Below the pieces are notes generated by a model. The model saw nothing but the letters and a program-made list of their open reading frames with translations, was not told the origin of the DNA and ran no database searches. This document shows, piece after piece, positions 45,101 through 56,479 of a DNA stretch of 64,000 bases. The translations under genes were made by a program, and so were the position numbers. This DNA comes from Chelydra serpentina (taxonomy: Eukaryota; Chordata; Testudines; Chelydridae), in assembly GCA_037349315.1 (NCBI GenBank), contig JBAIAC010000054.1, positions 4,216,001-4,280,000 of the forward strand. The letters run 5' to 3'. Positions within the stretch are counted from its first letter, which is position 1. Each line of letters begins with the position of its first letter.

Positions 45101-46059
45101 CCTTCTTCCATGGGTTCTGTGTGCCTCTGGGACGGGAGGGGCCCGCGGATCTCCTCGCTCAGCCTTTCTGCTCCATGCTGCCAGGCGAGCAGTAGTGTGC
45201 CAAGTTCCTCCCCTCTACCCCTCCAGTAAGGCTCCTGCTCCCCCGTAGGGCAGCCCAGGAGGGGGGGCCTCAGAGGGTATCTGGCTAGCAAGCCAAGGCC
45301 CCTTGTACCACTAACTGCAGAGGATGGGGTGACCGATCTGACTCTGACCGCGTCCCTGTCCCCGAAGGGGTTGTGATGAGAGCGACTACACAGCACCATG
45401 CCCTCTGTTCTCTCTCACACGGGGGAGAGCAGGGAAGCAGCTGCCCTGCTTGGAGACCTTCTCTCTTCAGGATATTTTGGGGAGAGCTTGCTGCAAAAAA
45501 GCAAAAAATAAGAAAATAAAAAAAGAATGAAACAAGCCATAAACGGCGAGGTCCGGCGGGGAAAGCACTCTCCCTGGGCTGGACCCCATATCCTCTGGGC
45601 CCTCTGGCCAGGGCTGGCTCTACCAGGTGAGCTCTGGACACCCAGTTCAGCTCACCCCACAAATGTCGGTGTGCATTTGTGCCTCCTTATTACACTGCCA
45701 CGGCCCCCAGAGCCAAGTGGTCAGCGGAGAGGCTCAAACCCACCCCCCTCTCCACGGGGCCCAGAGCTGGCCTCGGTGCCGTTAGGGAAGGTGAGAGCCA
45801 GCAAGTAGCCCCGCAGGGTCCCTGGGGAAGACACTGCAGACAATCCCCCCCAGCTCCGTGGACACAGCCAGAGCATGAGCGCTCCCTGCAGCCCCGCCGA
45901 GGGTGGAGGAGAAGCCGTGCTCGCTGGGCAGGGCTGGGGAGAGCCCCGAGAACAGGGCCCGACATCGTTTCGTTTTCGCTCTGCCGATTCCTCCTGTCGC
46001 TGGTTGTGACGATGCTCCTGTTTTCTACCTGGCCTTGTTAACCCCTGCTCCATCTCCCA

Positions 46060-46065
46060 AATAAA
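46060..46065 (+). terminator. Poly(A) signal AATAAA, distal candidate
   Basis: 'ctcccaaataaaagttatac' is a second canonical signal about 1.85 kb after the RNF208 stop. It could serve a longer transcript or an unrelated one. Confidence 0.35.
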
Positions 46066-46099
46066 AGTTATACTGGAACGAACCACATCGAGCATCTAT

Positions 46100-47480
46100 A
46101 GAGTATGTTGCATGGGGCAAGGAGCTGGGGCGCGGGAGCAGGAGGCCACTTAGCTGGGACTAGACAAGGCCAGGATTCCTGTGGAGGCATTTACAGCCTG
46201 CTGCCGGCCCCTGGCTGGCTCACCCTTGGTGCCGGGAGGGCACCGAGTCTGGAAGAGACAGGACCTGGGAGTGAGCCCAGCAGGAAAGGCTTTCTCCAGG
46301 GACAGGGACCTGTGCCAGTCCCCTCCTACCCACTCCCAGCTCTCTGCCCGGGACTGGGCCCCCGTGCCTAACGCGGGTGTCTGACCTGCGTGCCAGGAAC
46401 AGGGTATCGTTCTGGAGTCGCTCTGGCCTGGGCTCCAGGCAGCAACTGCCGGCTCCCTCCTTCCCCGCACATGCAGCACTTGTCCTGCGTGGATGGTTAC
46501 CAAGCCTCCAGGATTGTCCTGGGGTCTCTAGGAATTACAGATACCTGTCGTGTGATGGAACCTCCAGGAATACGTAAGGCAGGGCTGCAGGCCGGGCATG
46601 GAGCTGGCCCTTTGGAGCAGCTGCTGCAGAGCCCCTGACCCGCCAGACCACACGGCGTGCTCCAGCGCGGCAGCAGTTCCTCCCCGATAGGTTGGCAGCC
46701 CCGGCAGGGCACAGGGGAACTTTCCCATGCAGCATTTGAGCGACTAGGGTGAGCTTTAGGGCCGTGCCTAGACCTTGGGCAACGACTGCAGTTAACAACC
46801 CTCCAGTCCTTGCCTGCGAACCCTGAGGAAGCAAATGACTGTCCAGAAGGCTCTGAGGGTTCAAATCTTAGGGATGTTTTATAAACTAGCGATACCAAGA
46901 CAATTGGTGCATTAAAAATACATTGAGAGCCGGACAGTCGGACACTATTGAGAACAGGCTACCATGCTGCGGCTGAGGTTTTATTTGCATAACACGGAGA
47001 AAGTTCTGCCTAAAGCCTGCACCCGACCCAGAGGCTCTGGTTACCCCCTCAGACCCCTGCACTGCCCGCTAGCATGTGAAGTCAGGCAAACGCCATGTGT
47101 GTGCAGCCCAGGTGCCCTTGACCCCACTCCTGAGTCGTTAGCTCCAGTTCTTCACTGCTACAGGGAGATGAGCTAGACCGTCCCATTAGGCCCCACGCCC
47201 AGTAGTAGCAGGTCCTCCCATTAGGGCCAAGTGCAGTCATGGTCGGGGAAGAGCATTTGTTTCCTTTGCATTATTTTATAAATAAGGGAAAACAATCTGA
47301 GCTACCGCAGTGTTCCAGCTCCACATTAAAGAAGTCAGGATGTGGCGAAGCGAAGTGCAGGTTCCCTGGGGCGCCTGGCGTGCAGCCTGCACGTTTCACC
47401 AGCTGCTAGTGTATTTTTACATTAACAATAACATTAAGCAGCATGTTTTCCCGGGAAAAGCAAGAATTAAATATACATAC
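46100..47480. other. No gene recognised
   Basis: No coding sequence or recognised repeat. Open frames on both strands overlap each other and resemble nothing known to me. Confidence 0.4.
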
Positions 47481-47489
47481 AAATTTAAG

Positions 47490-48050
47490 CTTCCAGTATC
47501 ACGGGTGCATATACCTCTGTGTGTGCATGCACCTCTGTGTGTGTGTGCATGTACTTTTCTATGTGTACTCCTGTGTGCACCTACATGTAGCGCTCTGTGT
47601 GTACATGCATGATCTCTGTGTGTACGTGTACCTCTGTGCATGCGTCATGTACCTCTGTGTGTTTATGTGTTTGTGCCTGCATGTACCTCTTCGTGTGTAT
47701 GTGTGTGAAGGTACCGCTGTGTATGCAGGTGCATCCGTACATGCACCTCTGTGTGCGTGTGTGCCTGTAGCTCTGTGTGTGTGTGTGTGCGCCTGTACAG
47801 CTATGTGTGTGCGTGGGCATGTGTGCATGTGCCTCTGTGTGTATCTGTACCTCTGTGTATGGCCCTTTGTGTGTGGGTGTGGATGTGTGCATGTATCTCT
47901 GTGTGTATTTACGTGTGTGTGTGTATTTACCTCTATGTGTGTGTTTGTGTGCATGCACACATAAACCTCCCTGTGTGTACGTGTGCACACCTCTGAGCGT
48001 GCAAGTGTGGGAGTGCACACGTGTGTATGCGTCCGTGTGTGTCCAACGCA
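47490..48050 (+). repeat. GT-rich minisatellite-like tract downstream of RNF208
   Basis: Irregular units of 'tgtgtgcatgtacctctgtg' type recur every 20-30 bp. Composition resembles the intronic 41-bp array ('gtgtgtgcatg') but the unit differs. Cys-rich frames on one strand and His/Thr-rich frames on the other are repeat artefacts. Confidence 0.85.
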
Positions 48051-49904
48051 GCTCAGGTAACACTGATGTTGGAACCTTTATGTTCCCGTGACGTTCTGGG
48101 ATTGCAGCCGGGCAGCATTAACATTGCATTATCCACGTGTTTTGCTCTCACACCGCTGCCGAGGAGGAGACAGCGCCTGCAGGCAGCCCCTCAGCCCCTG
48201 TGCCATGAATGGTTGGACTCCCATTCTCCCATAACACAGATGCTGGCAAGCAGCACTCCCCACCCGAGGGACCCCAGCTATAACTGGCTGTGTGTCTTTG
48301 GCCCATGACAAAGAAGCTATCCAACAGTGCAGAATTACCCCTCCCCGCCCCACTGGAGTGTGGATCTGCTAGGCAGAGAACTATAGTTCCCCTAGGCCCC
48401 CTCCCCACTGCACTGCCCCTTCCCGGAGGACCCTGAGCGGGAAGTGGCTGGGCTCCGTTTGGAAGCAGTGGCCCTGGGGTAGCCAGGAGGTGCAGAGAAG
48501 CTGAATGCAGAGAGGAACCCCCAGGAACGGTATGCAGAAGTGTGTGGAACAGGCTGGGAGTGGCGGATATTACAGCTGGGGGCAGGTACTCCTGGGGGAG
48601 CAGCGCCAGTGCAGAGGGGTCCCAGTGAGAGACACTAACTGAGCCTGGCCTGGAAATCTGCCCGTGCCTATTTGTTTGAATGGAGCCTGGGCTGGAGGGG
48701 GCACCCCCAGGCACTGGGCCGGAGGAGCCCTGACTCGCAATAGATTGCCCCAAGGGCCCCAACAAGAACCACGGCTGCTCACTGTACCGAGGGTACCTGC
48801 ACCCCTCCCTTTTCCTGCCAGCCCTAGTAGGATACCCTTTCCCTCAGCCACGGGGAGACGCACCACGGCAGCGCCTATAACGCCCACCGTGCTTGCCTCT
48901 GAGCTGTGGTCCACCTGGCCCACTCTGCCTGGTGGGGGAAGGGACAGTGGCTTCGTCAGGCCTCACCCCTCAGACACTGCACATCAGAGCGGTGTCGCGT
49001 TCCCTTCCCCAGGCCGCCCTGCCAGGGGTTGTTGCTCAGACTGACCCCCTGCCTCCACCCCCAACGGGTCAGCTCGGCTGGCTCACTCAGCTACTGAGCT
49101 CGGGCAGCCGGGAAAGCTCTGTGCTGGGTCAGAGGATAAATGCTCATTTGGGAAGGATGCTCCTCCTTGGGCTCCTGCTAGGACCGGCATTCAGCCATGT
49201 GCCGCAGCTTTGAGCCTCCCCAGCCCGGCTCGCCCAGCTCCTGCCCATGCGGGGCGGGGAGACAACCAACCAGTCCAGGGCGGTGAGAGCGGAGCCGGAG
49301 CCAGGCCAGCTCACTGCCCTGGGGAGGGGGGCGCGTTGCTGTGGGGTGGTAGCCCGGCTGGCAGTGCCTTGCTGAGCATGAGGGGGTGGGGGCTCCTGGG
49401 GACTGTTTAGCGATTCCCACTCCAGCCTCTGAGCAGGGGTGCAAAGGGTCGTTAACACAGCATACGTTCCTGGCTTCCCTGCACCAAAGCGGGGCAGATC
49501 CAGGCCTGGGGCTGCCCAACTGGGACCCCACTGGCACTGCAGCAATTGAAGCATAAGGCTACGCCCCCATCCCCCTGCCTCTGGCCAGCCCCAACACACC
49601 ACTGATCTGCCCCAGGCATGGCCCTGCATGGGGGGTGGGGGGAAGAGGCTCCTATGTAGGGGCTGGCGAGCTGGCTGGGTGGGAGAGTATTCCCTGGAGT
49701 CCTTCCAGCCAATGAGTGGCTCTGCACTGGTGCAGCCGATTCGATGCAAGGGAGCTGTAGGGCAATGAAGCATTCGGCCCTCGGACCCTCTCACCACCAG
49801 AGAAATAAAAGCTCCAATAACAGCCAGAACCCACCCTCCCCACCCGCACTGGGAACAGGCCGGGTCCGCAGTACGAGCAGGGGAATCCCATGAGCAAAGC
49901 TAGG
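48051..49904. other. No gene recognised
   Basis: GC-moderate sequence with many short frames on both strands. None shows a domain or family I know. No repeat was identified. Confidence 0.4.
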
Positions 49905-50607
49905 CAGGGCCGGTGCAAGGATATTTCGCACCCTAGGCGAAACTTCCACCTTGCGAACCCCTCCGCCCTGCGGCGCTCCCCCTGCAGCAGCTCCCTGCCC
50001 ACCCTTCTGCCTGGGGAGCCCCCCAGTGGCAGCTCCCTGCCCCCTCCCTCCGCCCGGGGAGCCCCCCCTGCAGCAGCTCCCTGCCCCCTCCCTCCACCCG
50101 GGGAGCCCCCCCTGCAGCAGCTCCCTGCCCCCTCCCTCCACCCGGGGAGCCCCCCCTGCGGCAGCTCCCTGCCCCCTCCCTCCGCCCAGGGAGCCCCCCC
50201 TGCGGCAGCTCCCTGCCCCCTCCCTCCGCCCAGGGAGCCCCCCCTGCGGCAGCTCCCCGCCCCAGCTCGCCTCCTCCCCTGAACACGCCAGCACCGCTCC
50301 ACTTCTCCCACCTCCCAGGCTTGCGGCGCCAATCAGCTGTTTGGCGCGGCAAGCCTGGGAGGGGAGGAGAATTAGAGTGGGGGCGGCGTGCTCAGGAGAG
50401 GAGGCGGAGCGGAGATGAGGTGAGGTGGGACGGGGAGCGGTTCCCCTGCGCGCGTCCCCCCTTACTTGCTGCGGGCGGCCTTCCCCGCGCCCCCCTGCCC
50501 CAGCTCACCTCCACTCCACCTCCTCCCCTGAGCGCGCTTTTTGGTGCCCCCAACCACTTGGCGCCCTAGGCGGCCGCCTAGTTCACCTAGTGGTTGCACC
50601 GGCCCTG
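49905..50607. mobile_element. GC-rich hAT-like MITE, copy C, with internal VNTR
   Basis: Same family as 8171-8612 and 29832-30115. It starts 'cagggccggtgcaagg' and ends 'gttgcaccggccctg'. The flanks 'aagctagg' (49897-49904) and 'aagctatg' (50608-50615) match at 7 of 8. It is longer than its relatives because of a 44-bp tandem array inside. Confidence 0.87.
49975..50262 (+). repeat. 44-bp tandem repeat inside the MITE, about 6 units
   Basis: Successive 'gggagcccccc' junctions fall at 50060, 50104, 50148, 50192 and 50236, exactly 44 bp apart. Units read 'ctgcagcagctccctgcccc' then 'ctccctccacccg'. The non-triplet period creates long chance frames on both strands. Confidence 0.93.
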
Positions 50608-50615
50608 AAGCTATG

Positions 50616-51571
50616 CAGAGCTGCGTCCAACAAATCCCACAATGCACCAGGCCACATGCAAATGCGGTGCCAATCAAGAGGCAGTTGCCCAGAAGGGAAA
50701 TGGCACTTCATGTAGCTGTAGCCAGGAGCTGTATGACTCTGGGGCAGCAGTGGCCCAGTCAACCCCAAGCCGGCCTAGTCACACGGTGACAGTTGTGTTT
50801 CTCTCAGCTGCATTAATGGCCCTACGCATATGCTAGGGGGCCAGGCCTGAGCCCGGCTACCCCAGTGAAACTCCAGTTTCCTCCAGAGGAGTTACTCCAG
50901 CCTGCCACTGGCATGAGCAAGGAGCGGATCTGGCCCGGCACCTTTTTCTGGGGAAGCTGCTCTGAACGGCTGATTTTTCAGACAGGGCCTTTTAGTAAAG
51001 GGAGCATTTGTATGAAACGAACTGCGGGCTGCAAAGCCGGCAATCACGGGCAGTGCCCGCTGCAGCACCAGTCAAACTGCCTTGTCATGGCCTCAGGTGT
51101 CTCCGCTGCAGAGTCCGGTAGCACGGAAGCTACAGGAGGCCGAAGAACCTGCAAGGAGCGAGTGAGGCTGTTTCCAGGGGGGGGAGGTCAGTGCAAGGAG
51201 CAGGGGCTGGGGGGCTGTTGAAAAGCCCTTTAGATCAGCTCAGCGGGATTCCTTTCCCGCCTGGGAGAGGGCAGAAAATGGCATCGCTCTGCTGTGTGCA
51301 CTCCAGCCACTGCAGCGTCATGGGACTTGGGGCTGAAGGGCGTCTTGCCCCCTGGGCCTGCTTCCCAGTAACAGGGGCAGGGCTCTGCCATACGCCATCT
51401 GGCTAGCAGGGGTCAGAAGCCTGGGGGGGGGGGGCAGCAAGCGAGTGCCCAATGGTTGTCAGGGCCGGGGTGGCTCCCGAGACTGGAGGCAGCTGAAAGA
51501 GTCAGATCCTAGGGGAAGGGAGCTCAGAGCAGCTGACCTGGGGTGAAAGCTTGCGCAGGGTTCATGCCGGG
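50616..51571. other. No gene recognised
   Basis: No supported gene or repeat. The right edge is the 5-bp target site of the Gmr1-like provirus. Confidence 0.4.
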
Positions 51572-52137
51572 TGTCACGGAGTATAGGGGAGTCCGGCCCT
51601 GCACCCCTCTTCCCCGGATTCACTGGGAGTCTCAGCCAGCCAGTAGAACAGAAGGTTTATTAGAGATGCCAGGAACACAGTCCAACCAGAGCTTGTCAGT
51701 ACATCCAGGACCCCTCAGTCGGGCCCTTCCGGGGGGCAGGGAGCTTAGACCCCAGCCTGGGGCTCCCTGCATTTCGCCCCACAGCTCCAACCGGGGCAGG
51801 GAGGCCAGACCCTGTCTGCCTCTCTCCCCTCTTCTCCGGCCAGCTTCAAACTGAAACTCTCCCGCCCTTCCTCCCCCTTTGTCTGCTTCCCGGGCCAGGA
51901 GGTCACCTGATCCCTTTGTTCCGACACCTTCAGCGCATACCTTTGCCGGGGGAGGGGCCGGGCCATCTGTTGCCAGGAGACAGAGCCATTCTCTGTGTCC
52001 AGGCCTCTGCCTTCTAGGGCTTTGTAACAATCATGCACCGTTGTCCCACCACCTAGATACTCAAGCACCGCATAGGGGAAACCGAGGCACCCACACAGTA
52101 CTCAGGGAAACCTTAACAACAGTCCTAGTTCGTCACA
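51572..52137 (-). repeat. 3' LTR of the Gmr1-like provirus
   Basis: In element orientation it begins 'tgtgacgaactaggactg' and ends 'ctatactccgtgaca'. An AATAAA is present in element orientation (complement of 'ggtttattaga', about 51654). By eye it differs from the other LTR at about five of 566 positions. Confidence 0.93.
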
Positions 52138-52150
52138 TCTCTCCCCCCTT
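52138..52150 (-). other. Polypurine tract
   Basis: On the minus strand 'aaggggggagaga' directly abuts the start of the 3' LTR. This is the expected position for plus-strand DNA priming during reverse transcription. Confidence 0.85.
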
Positions 52151-52179
52151 CGAGACCGAACTGAGCGGGGTCACTTTAG

Positions 52180-55041
52180 CTAGTGACCCGGGGAAGTTCG
52201 AACCCGGTCACACCAGGCCGTTCCAGTTCCACGTGCTCCCTTAGGTCGGGTGGGCTTGATGGCACCCGCAGGCCGCATGTGGGAAGGTTTATGCGGCCCG
52301 TGCCCTTTTCCCATCCCAAACCCCCTGGGGTTCAAGCTGAGATCAGGTCTTTTCCCAGCGCTCCAGTCTGGAGGGCTGTAGTTCGGGCTCTCTTGGTTAA
52401 GAGCCTCACTCTTGATCTGGTCCCCTCTCTGACCACATGTCCGTGTCACCAGCCGCTCGGCATCGGCCCCTTTTCCTGGATGCAGCCACGTCGGGGCGAA
52501 GTGGTGAATATACACCGTAAAGCGCCACCCAAATAGATCCGGCTGCTGCTTCTTAAGGGCCTGCCCCATGGCCAGGCATTCCCTCTCTATGGCCTGACCG
52601 TTCTGCCTCCAGGGCAGCAGCTCCTTGCTCAGATACCCGATGGGGTGTCTCCCCCGCTTCGCATGGGCCTGCATCAGCACCGCGCCCAGCCCTGTGTCTG
52701 AGGCTTCGGTGAACACTGTACAGGGCTTGGCCCGGTCTGGGTTTACTCGATCTATTGGGCCCTGGATTAGAGCCTCCTTCAGTGCACAGAGAGCCCTCTG
52801 GCCCTGCTCGGTCCAGACTGCCTCGTCTGGCTTCCCCTTCTTACCTAGCTCTGTGATGGGGGCAGCTAGGGAGCTAAAGGGGGGTACAAACCTCTGGTGG
52901 TACCCCGCCATCCCGCTAAAGGCCTGGACCTGTTTCTTGGTCTGGGGAACAGGCCAATCTCTGATCGCCTCCGCCTTGGCCAGCCCTGGGCTGCTGAATG
53001 ACTGGTTCACCTCTAACGCCAGCCTGTCCTTGGCCTCTCTCTCCAGGTTCTGGGCTCTTTTCCCAGTTACTCTGAACGGGGGACACCTGATGGGAGGATG
53101 GGCTCCCATCTCAGGGGAGAGATCCATCAGGGGGTCTTCCCCCTTCTTCTCCCTATTGTCCCTTACCGGTTCTAGGGGTCCCCTTACTCTCCTTCCATAC
53201 CACAGCTTGAAAGGGAAGCCCCCTGGTGATTCCTGGGGCACTTCCCTGTGCCATCGGTGGGGCAGGTACTTGTCCCAGTCCTGTGGATGCTGATTGATGC
53301 AAGTCCTCAGCATCAGCCTCACGGTCCCCTGAACTCTCTCCACCAGCCCGTTGGACTGAGGGTGATATGCAGAGGTCCAGGTGGGCCAGACCCCACCTTT
53401 CTCCCACACACCCCGGGGCAGGGCTGACATGACCTCGGATCCATGGTCTGTAAGGACCTCGCTGGGGACCCCCATCCTGCTGAAGATGGTCAGCAGCGCG
53501 TCTGCCTCGGTGTCTGCCCCGGTGGAGGACAGAGCCACCACCTCTGGGTAGCGGGTGGCGAAATCCATCACCACCAGGATGCATTTCTTCCCTGACCAGG
53601 TTGCCCTGCTGAGGGGCCCCACCCTATTCATAGCCACCTTCTGGAAAGGTTCCTCCCTGATGGGCAGGGACCTCCAGGGATCTTCTCCCTTACCCTGGGC
53701 CAGGTACAATAGCCGGTGATGATACTTCGGGTGCCCCACCGGCTGCCTCCTGATTCCCCGCAGTTCCACTTCCCCTTGGGCAGCCCATTCCCGGCACAGG
53801 AATCCCTTCTCCCACAGGGATCTGTCTCTGCAGTCCTCCCCAAGGGGTTTTGCAGCGCTGTGGCCAGCAAGTTCCCTTAGCTTCTCCAAAGCGGGATCCC
53901 TCTGCAGCTCACTGGCCCGGCCTGGGGTCACCGCCCCACTGAGCCCTGTCCCTCGTGGCTCCCTCCCTGCCGTGGAATCACTTCCCGGCAGCACCTCTGG
54001 ACCAGGCAAGCCTGGTTGGCAGCCGTCCTGCCCTGCCTGTGTGTCCCCCCACTCAGCTGGGGTCTCTGCTCCCCTGGTGCTCAGCGCTGCCCTGGCTGTC
54101 CCTGTGGGGCCAGGCAGCGAGCTTGCTACTTTGCTCTTTGCATTAGAGACTGCCTGAGCCACCTCTCCATTGTGCAGGGGGGCGGGGAGCATCTCTCTGT
54201 CCCACCCCGCCCTAGGGGTCTGGTTACAAGCAGGCAGGTAACCAGGGCCTGGCAGCTCCTCCCCCCTGCCAGCCAGGTCATTTGCATTTTCACTGACCAT
54301 TTCCCTCTTAGCCAATTGGTTTCCTGAGTTCAAATTCAAATCCTCGGCCGTTACAGGGCCTGGATCCTGTCCCAAAGATACACAGTCACCCCCCAACAGC
54401 ACCTCACCGCTGATATCCTGGAGACCCCCAACCACCAGCCAGCCCGACCCCTCCTGGGTCTGCGCAGGGATCTGGGCCATAGGCAGGGCGAATGGGTCCG
54501 TCCCTGGGACCCTCACCCAGGTCACACAGCCCCTCAGCATCTGGTGGGGGTGCACCACCCGGGGCCTGACCACAATTCTCTCTGTCCCGGGGTCTTGCCA
54601 CCCCCCGAATGTCTCTCCATTGACCATCAGCTTCCGCTTCCACTGGGGGTCCATAGGGCTTGAGTCCAGGGCCAGGAGTGGAAATCCGTCCACCATCCCA
54701 CCCATCTGGCTGGTGGAGTTTATGGCCTTGGGACCCAGCAAGGGGGTTAGATCCCGGGGCTTTTCCGCAGGGTCTCCCTGGTTCCAATCACCAGCCTGCT
54801 CCAAGGCAGTGAGGTGGGCCTCCACATCCCCACCCTCCTTAACCAGGGGCAGCAATTTAGGATCGAGGTTCCCTGCGGAGCTGGCACCCCAGGATCTGTC
54901 CCCACTTACCCCTGGCCAGTCCCCTATGCCTCTCCGTTCCACCACCGCAAGTTCACACTGCTGCTTCTTCTGTAGGTCTTTCTCGGGCTCTTGCTGTCTC
55001 TCACCGTCCTCTTGCTCTCTCAGACTCAGCTCCAGTCCCAT
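52180..55041 (-). pseudogene. Gmr1-like pol polyprotein remnant (953-codon open frame)
   Basis: The frame is open but deletion-scarred. Residues 1-35 are an acidic/basic Gln-rich segment. About 138-222 resembles an aspartic protease, with D150-P-G-T at the active-site position and EVLLGGD near 213-219. About 470-600 is an integrase core with D493, D532 and E568 (D-x38-D-x35-E). I see no intact HHCC zinc finger before it. From about 683 the frame jumps from the start of RT straight into the thumb/connection, so the palm and its catalytic Asp box are absent. RNase H follows (about 773-850), with Glu779 where Asp is expected. Such products would cut, integrate and copy the element in the nucleus, but this one cannot reverse transcribe. 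Removing whole segments left the frame open. Confidence 0.85.
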
Positions 55042-55071
55042 CCGTCTCCGATCCCCTGCCGGGGAACCCGA

Positions 55072-55455
55072 TCATGAAGACCCCCGTCTGGCTGGGGACC
55101 AGACTCTTGGGGATGCCAGGCTATCACTCCAGCTGCTCCCAGATCCTGCTGTAGCCCCATTGGGGTCAGGAATCTGCTCCCTGGAATGGTCATCCTCCTC
55201 CAGCCGCGTGATTAACTGGGCTTTAGTGAGCTTTCCAATGTGTATCCCTCTCTTTTTGCACAGGGTTACAATGCTCTTCTTAAGGAGAAGGCGATAGGCC
55301 ATCACGTCACTGCTCCCAAGTTGCTGTGGATCCGCAGGCCTGTGTGCTCTTAGCTCCCCACGGTTTCCAGGAAGAACCCCAAGTGTGCCAGCCCTTCTCC
55401 AGGTCACCGCCTCTTTGCCAGGGTCAAGCTGCAGCTCCTCCACCCCTGGGTCCAC
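55072..55455 (-). pseudogene. Gmr1-like Gag N-terminal fragment with SAP-like motif
   Basis: The frame contains VTLCKKRGIHIGKLTKAQLI followed by TRLEE. This parallels the start of the second element's Gag (62486 onward) and resembles a SAP motif, a short helix-turn-helix often binding DNA. The frame stops at 55072 before the coiled-coil part, which appears in another frame in the downstream ORF. The capsid and zinc knuckle are missing from this copy. Confidence 0.7.
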
Positions 55456-55745
55456 TCATGGCACCCCCAGGGGAACCCTGTCACTGCAAAAATCCTTCTC
55501 TCTCCCAGGGCCAAGCCTCAGGCTCCTCCGCCCCTGGGACTGCTCACTGCAGCCCCCAGGGGGACCCCATCATTGCACAGTCCTTCTTGCTGGTCACACA
55601 CTCCCAGGGGTTAAGCGTAGCTCCTCCGCTCCCCGAAACCGCTCCTCCGTGAGCCTTCAGCACGCCTGGTCCTCGTTAGCCCCCCTTCGTTCTACTGCTC
55701 CCCAGTTACTTACTGCAGGAAGCGCCGTTCACGGGGTGCAGAACG

Positions 55746-55762
55746 TCCCGCCGCTGCCACCA
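55746..55762 (-). other. Candidate primer-binding site
   Basis: On the minus strand 'tggtggcagcggcggga' lies 2 nt inside the 5' LTR. TGG at this position suits pairing with a tRNA CCA end. The same 17-mer with one change is found in the second element. I cannot assign the tRNA. Confidence 0.6.
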
Positions 55763-55764
55763 GT

Positions 55765-56330
55765 AGTCACGGAGTATAGGGGAGTCCGGCCCTGCACCCC
55801 TCTTCCCCGGATTCACTGGGTGTCTCAGCCAGCCAGTAGAACAGAAGGTTTATTAGAGATGCCAGGAACACAGCCCAACCAGAGCTTGTCAGTACATCCA
55901 GGACCCCTCAGTCGGGCCCTTCCGGGGGGCAGGGAGCTTAGACCCCAGCCTGGGGCTCCCTGCATTTCGCCCCACAGCTCCAACCGGGGCAGGGAGGCCA
56001 GACCCTGTCTGCCTCTCTCCCCTCTTCTCCGGCCAGCTTCAAACTGAAACTCTCCCGCCCTTCCTCCCCCTTTGTCTGCTTCCCGGGCCAGGAGGTCACC
56101 TGATCCCTTTGTTCCGACACCTTCAGCTCATACCTTTGCCGGGGGAGGGGCCGGGCCATCTCTTGCCAGGAGACAGAGCCATTCTCTGTGTCCAGGCCTC
56201 TGCCTTCTAGGGCTTTGTAACAATCATGCACCGTTGTCCCACCACCTAGATACTCAAGCACCGCATAGGGGAAACCGAGGCACCCACACAGTACTCAGGG
56301 AAACCTTAACAACAGTCCTAGTTCGTCACA
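55765..56330 (-). repeat. 5' LTR of the Gmr1-like provirus
   Basis: It is the same length (566 bp) as the other LTR and nearly identical. The terminal base at 55765 is changed, so the inner end reads 'agtcacgg' rather than 'tgtcacgg' on the plus strand. Confidence 0.93.
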
Positions 56331-56479
56331 CCGGGCCCACCTGGCATCACCTTCTGGGAACAAAGCAGGGACGCAGGGGTGCAGCTTTGGGACCCTCCCA
56401 GGAGTGTGCGGGCCTTGTCTGGAGCTGGGGGGCTCCAGCATCTTACCCTGAGCTGGGTGTGCCAGGGTTGGGAAAATGA

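Larger units (their letters stand above)
51572..56330 (-). mobile_element. Complete Gmr1-like Ty3/gypsy provirus, internally deleted
   Basis: Two 566-bp LTRs (51572-52137 and 55765-56330) bound a minus-strand element. The flanks on both sides read 'ccggg', a 5-bp target-site duplication. A polypurine tract 'aaggggggagaga' precedes the 3' LTR and a primer-binding-site candidate follows the 5' LTR. In element order I see a SAP-like Gag start, a protease-like segment, integrase, then RT thumb and RNase H. Integrase before RT is the unusual order known for Gmr1-like elements. Most of Gag and the RT palm are missing, so it cannot be autonomous. Confidence 0.9.

Noticed and set aside
44219..49900. 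A neighbouring gene such as another RING or cysteine-rich family member
   Set aside because: I looked for RING, Cys-rich or flavoprotein-like frames downstream of RNF208 on both strands and found none with recognisable motifs.
49652..50418. Frames of 130-226 aa on both strands near 50 kb
   Set aside because: They arise from the 44-bp repeat inside a MITE. The non-triplet period opens several frames at once.
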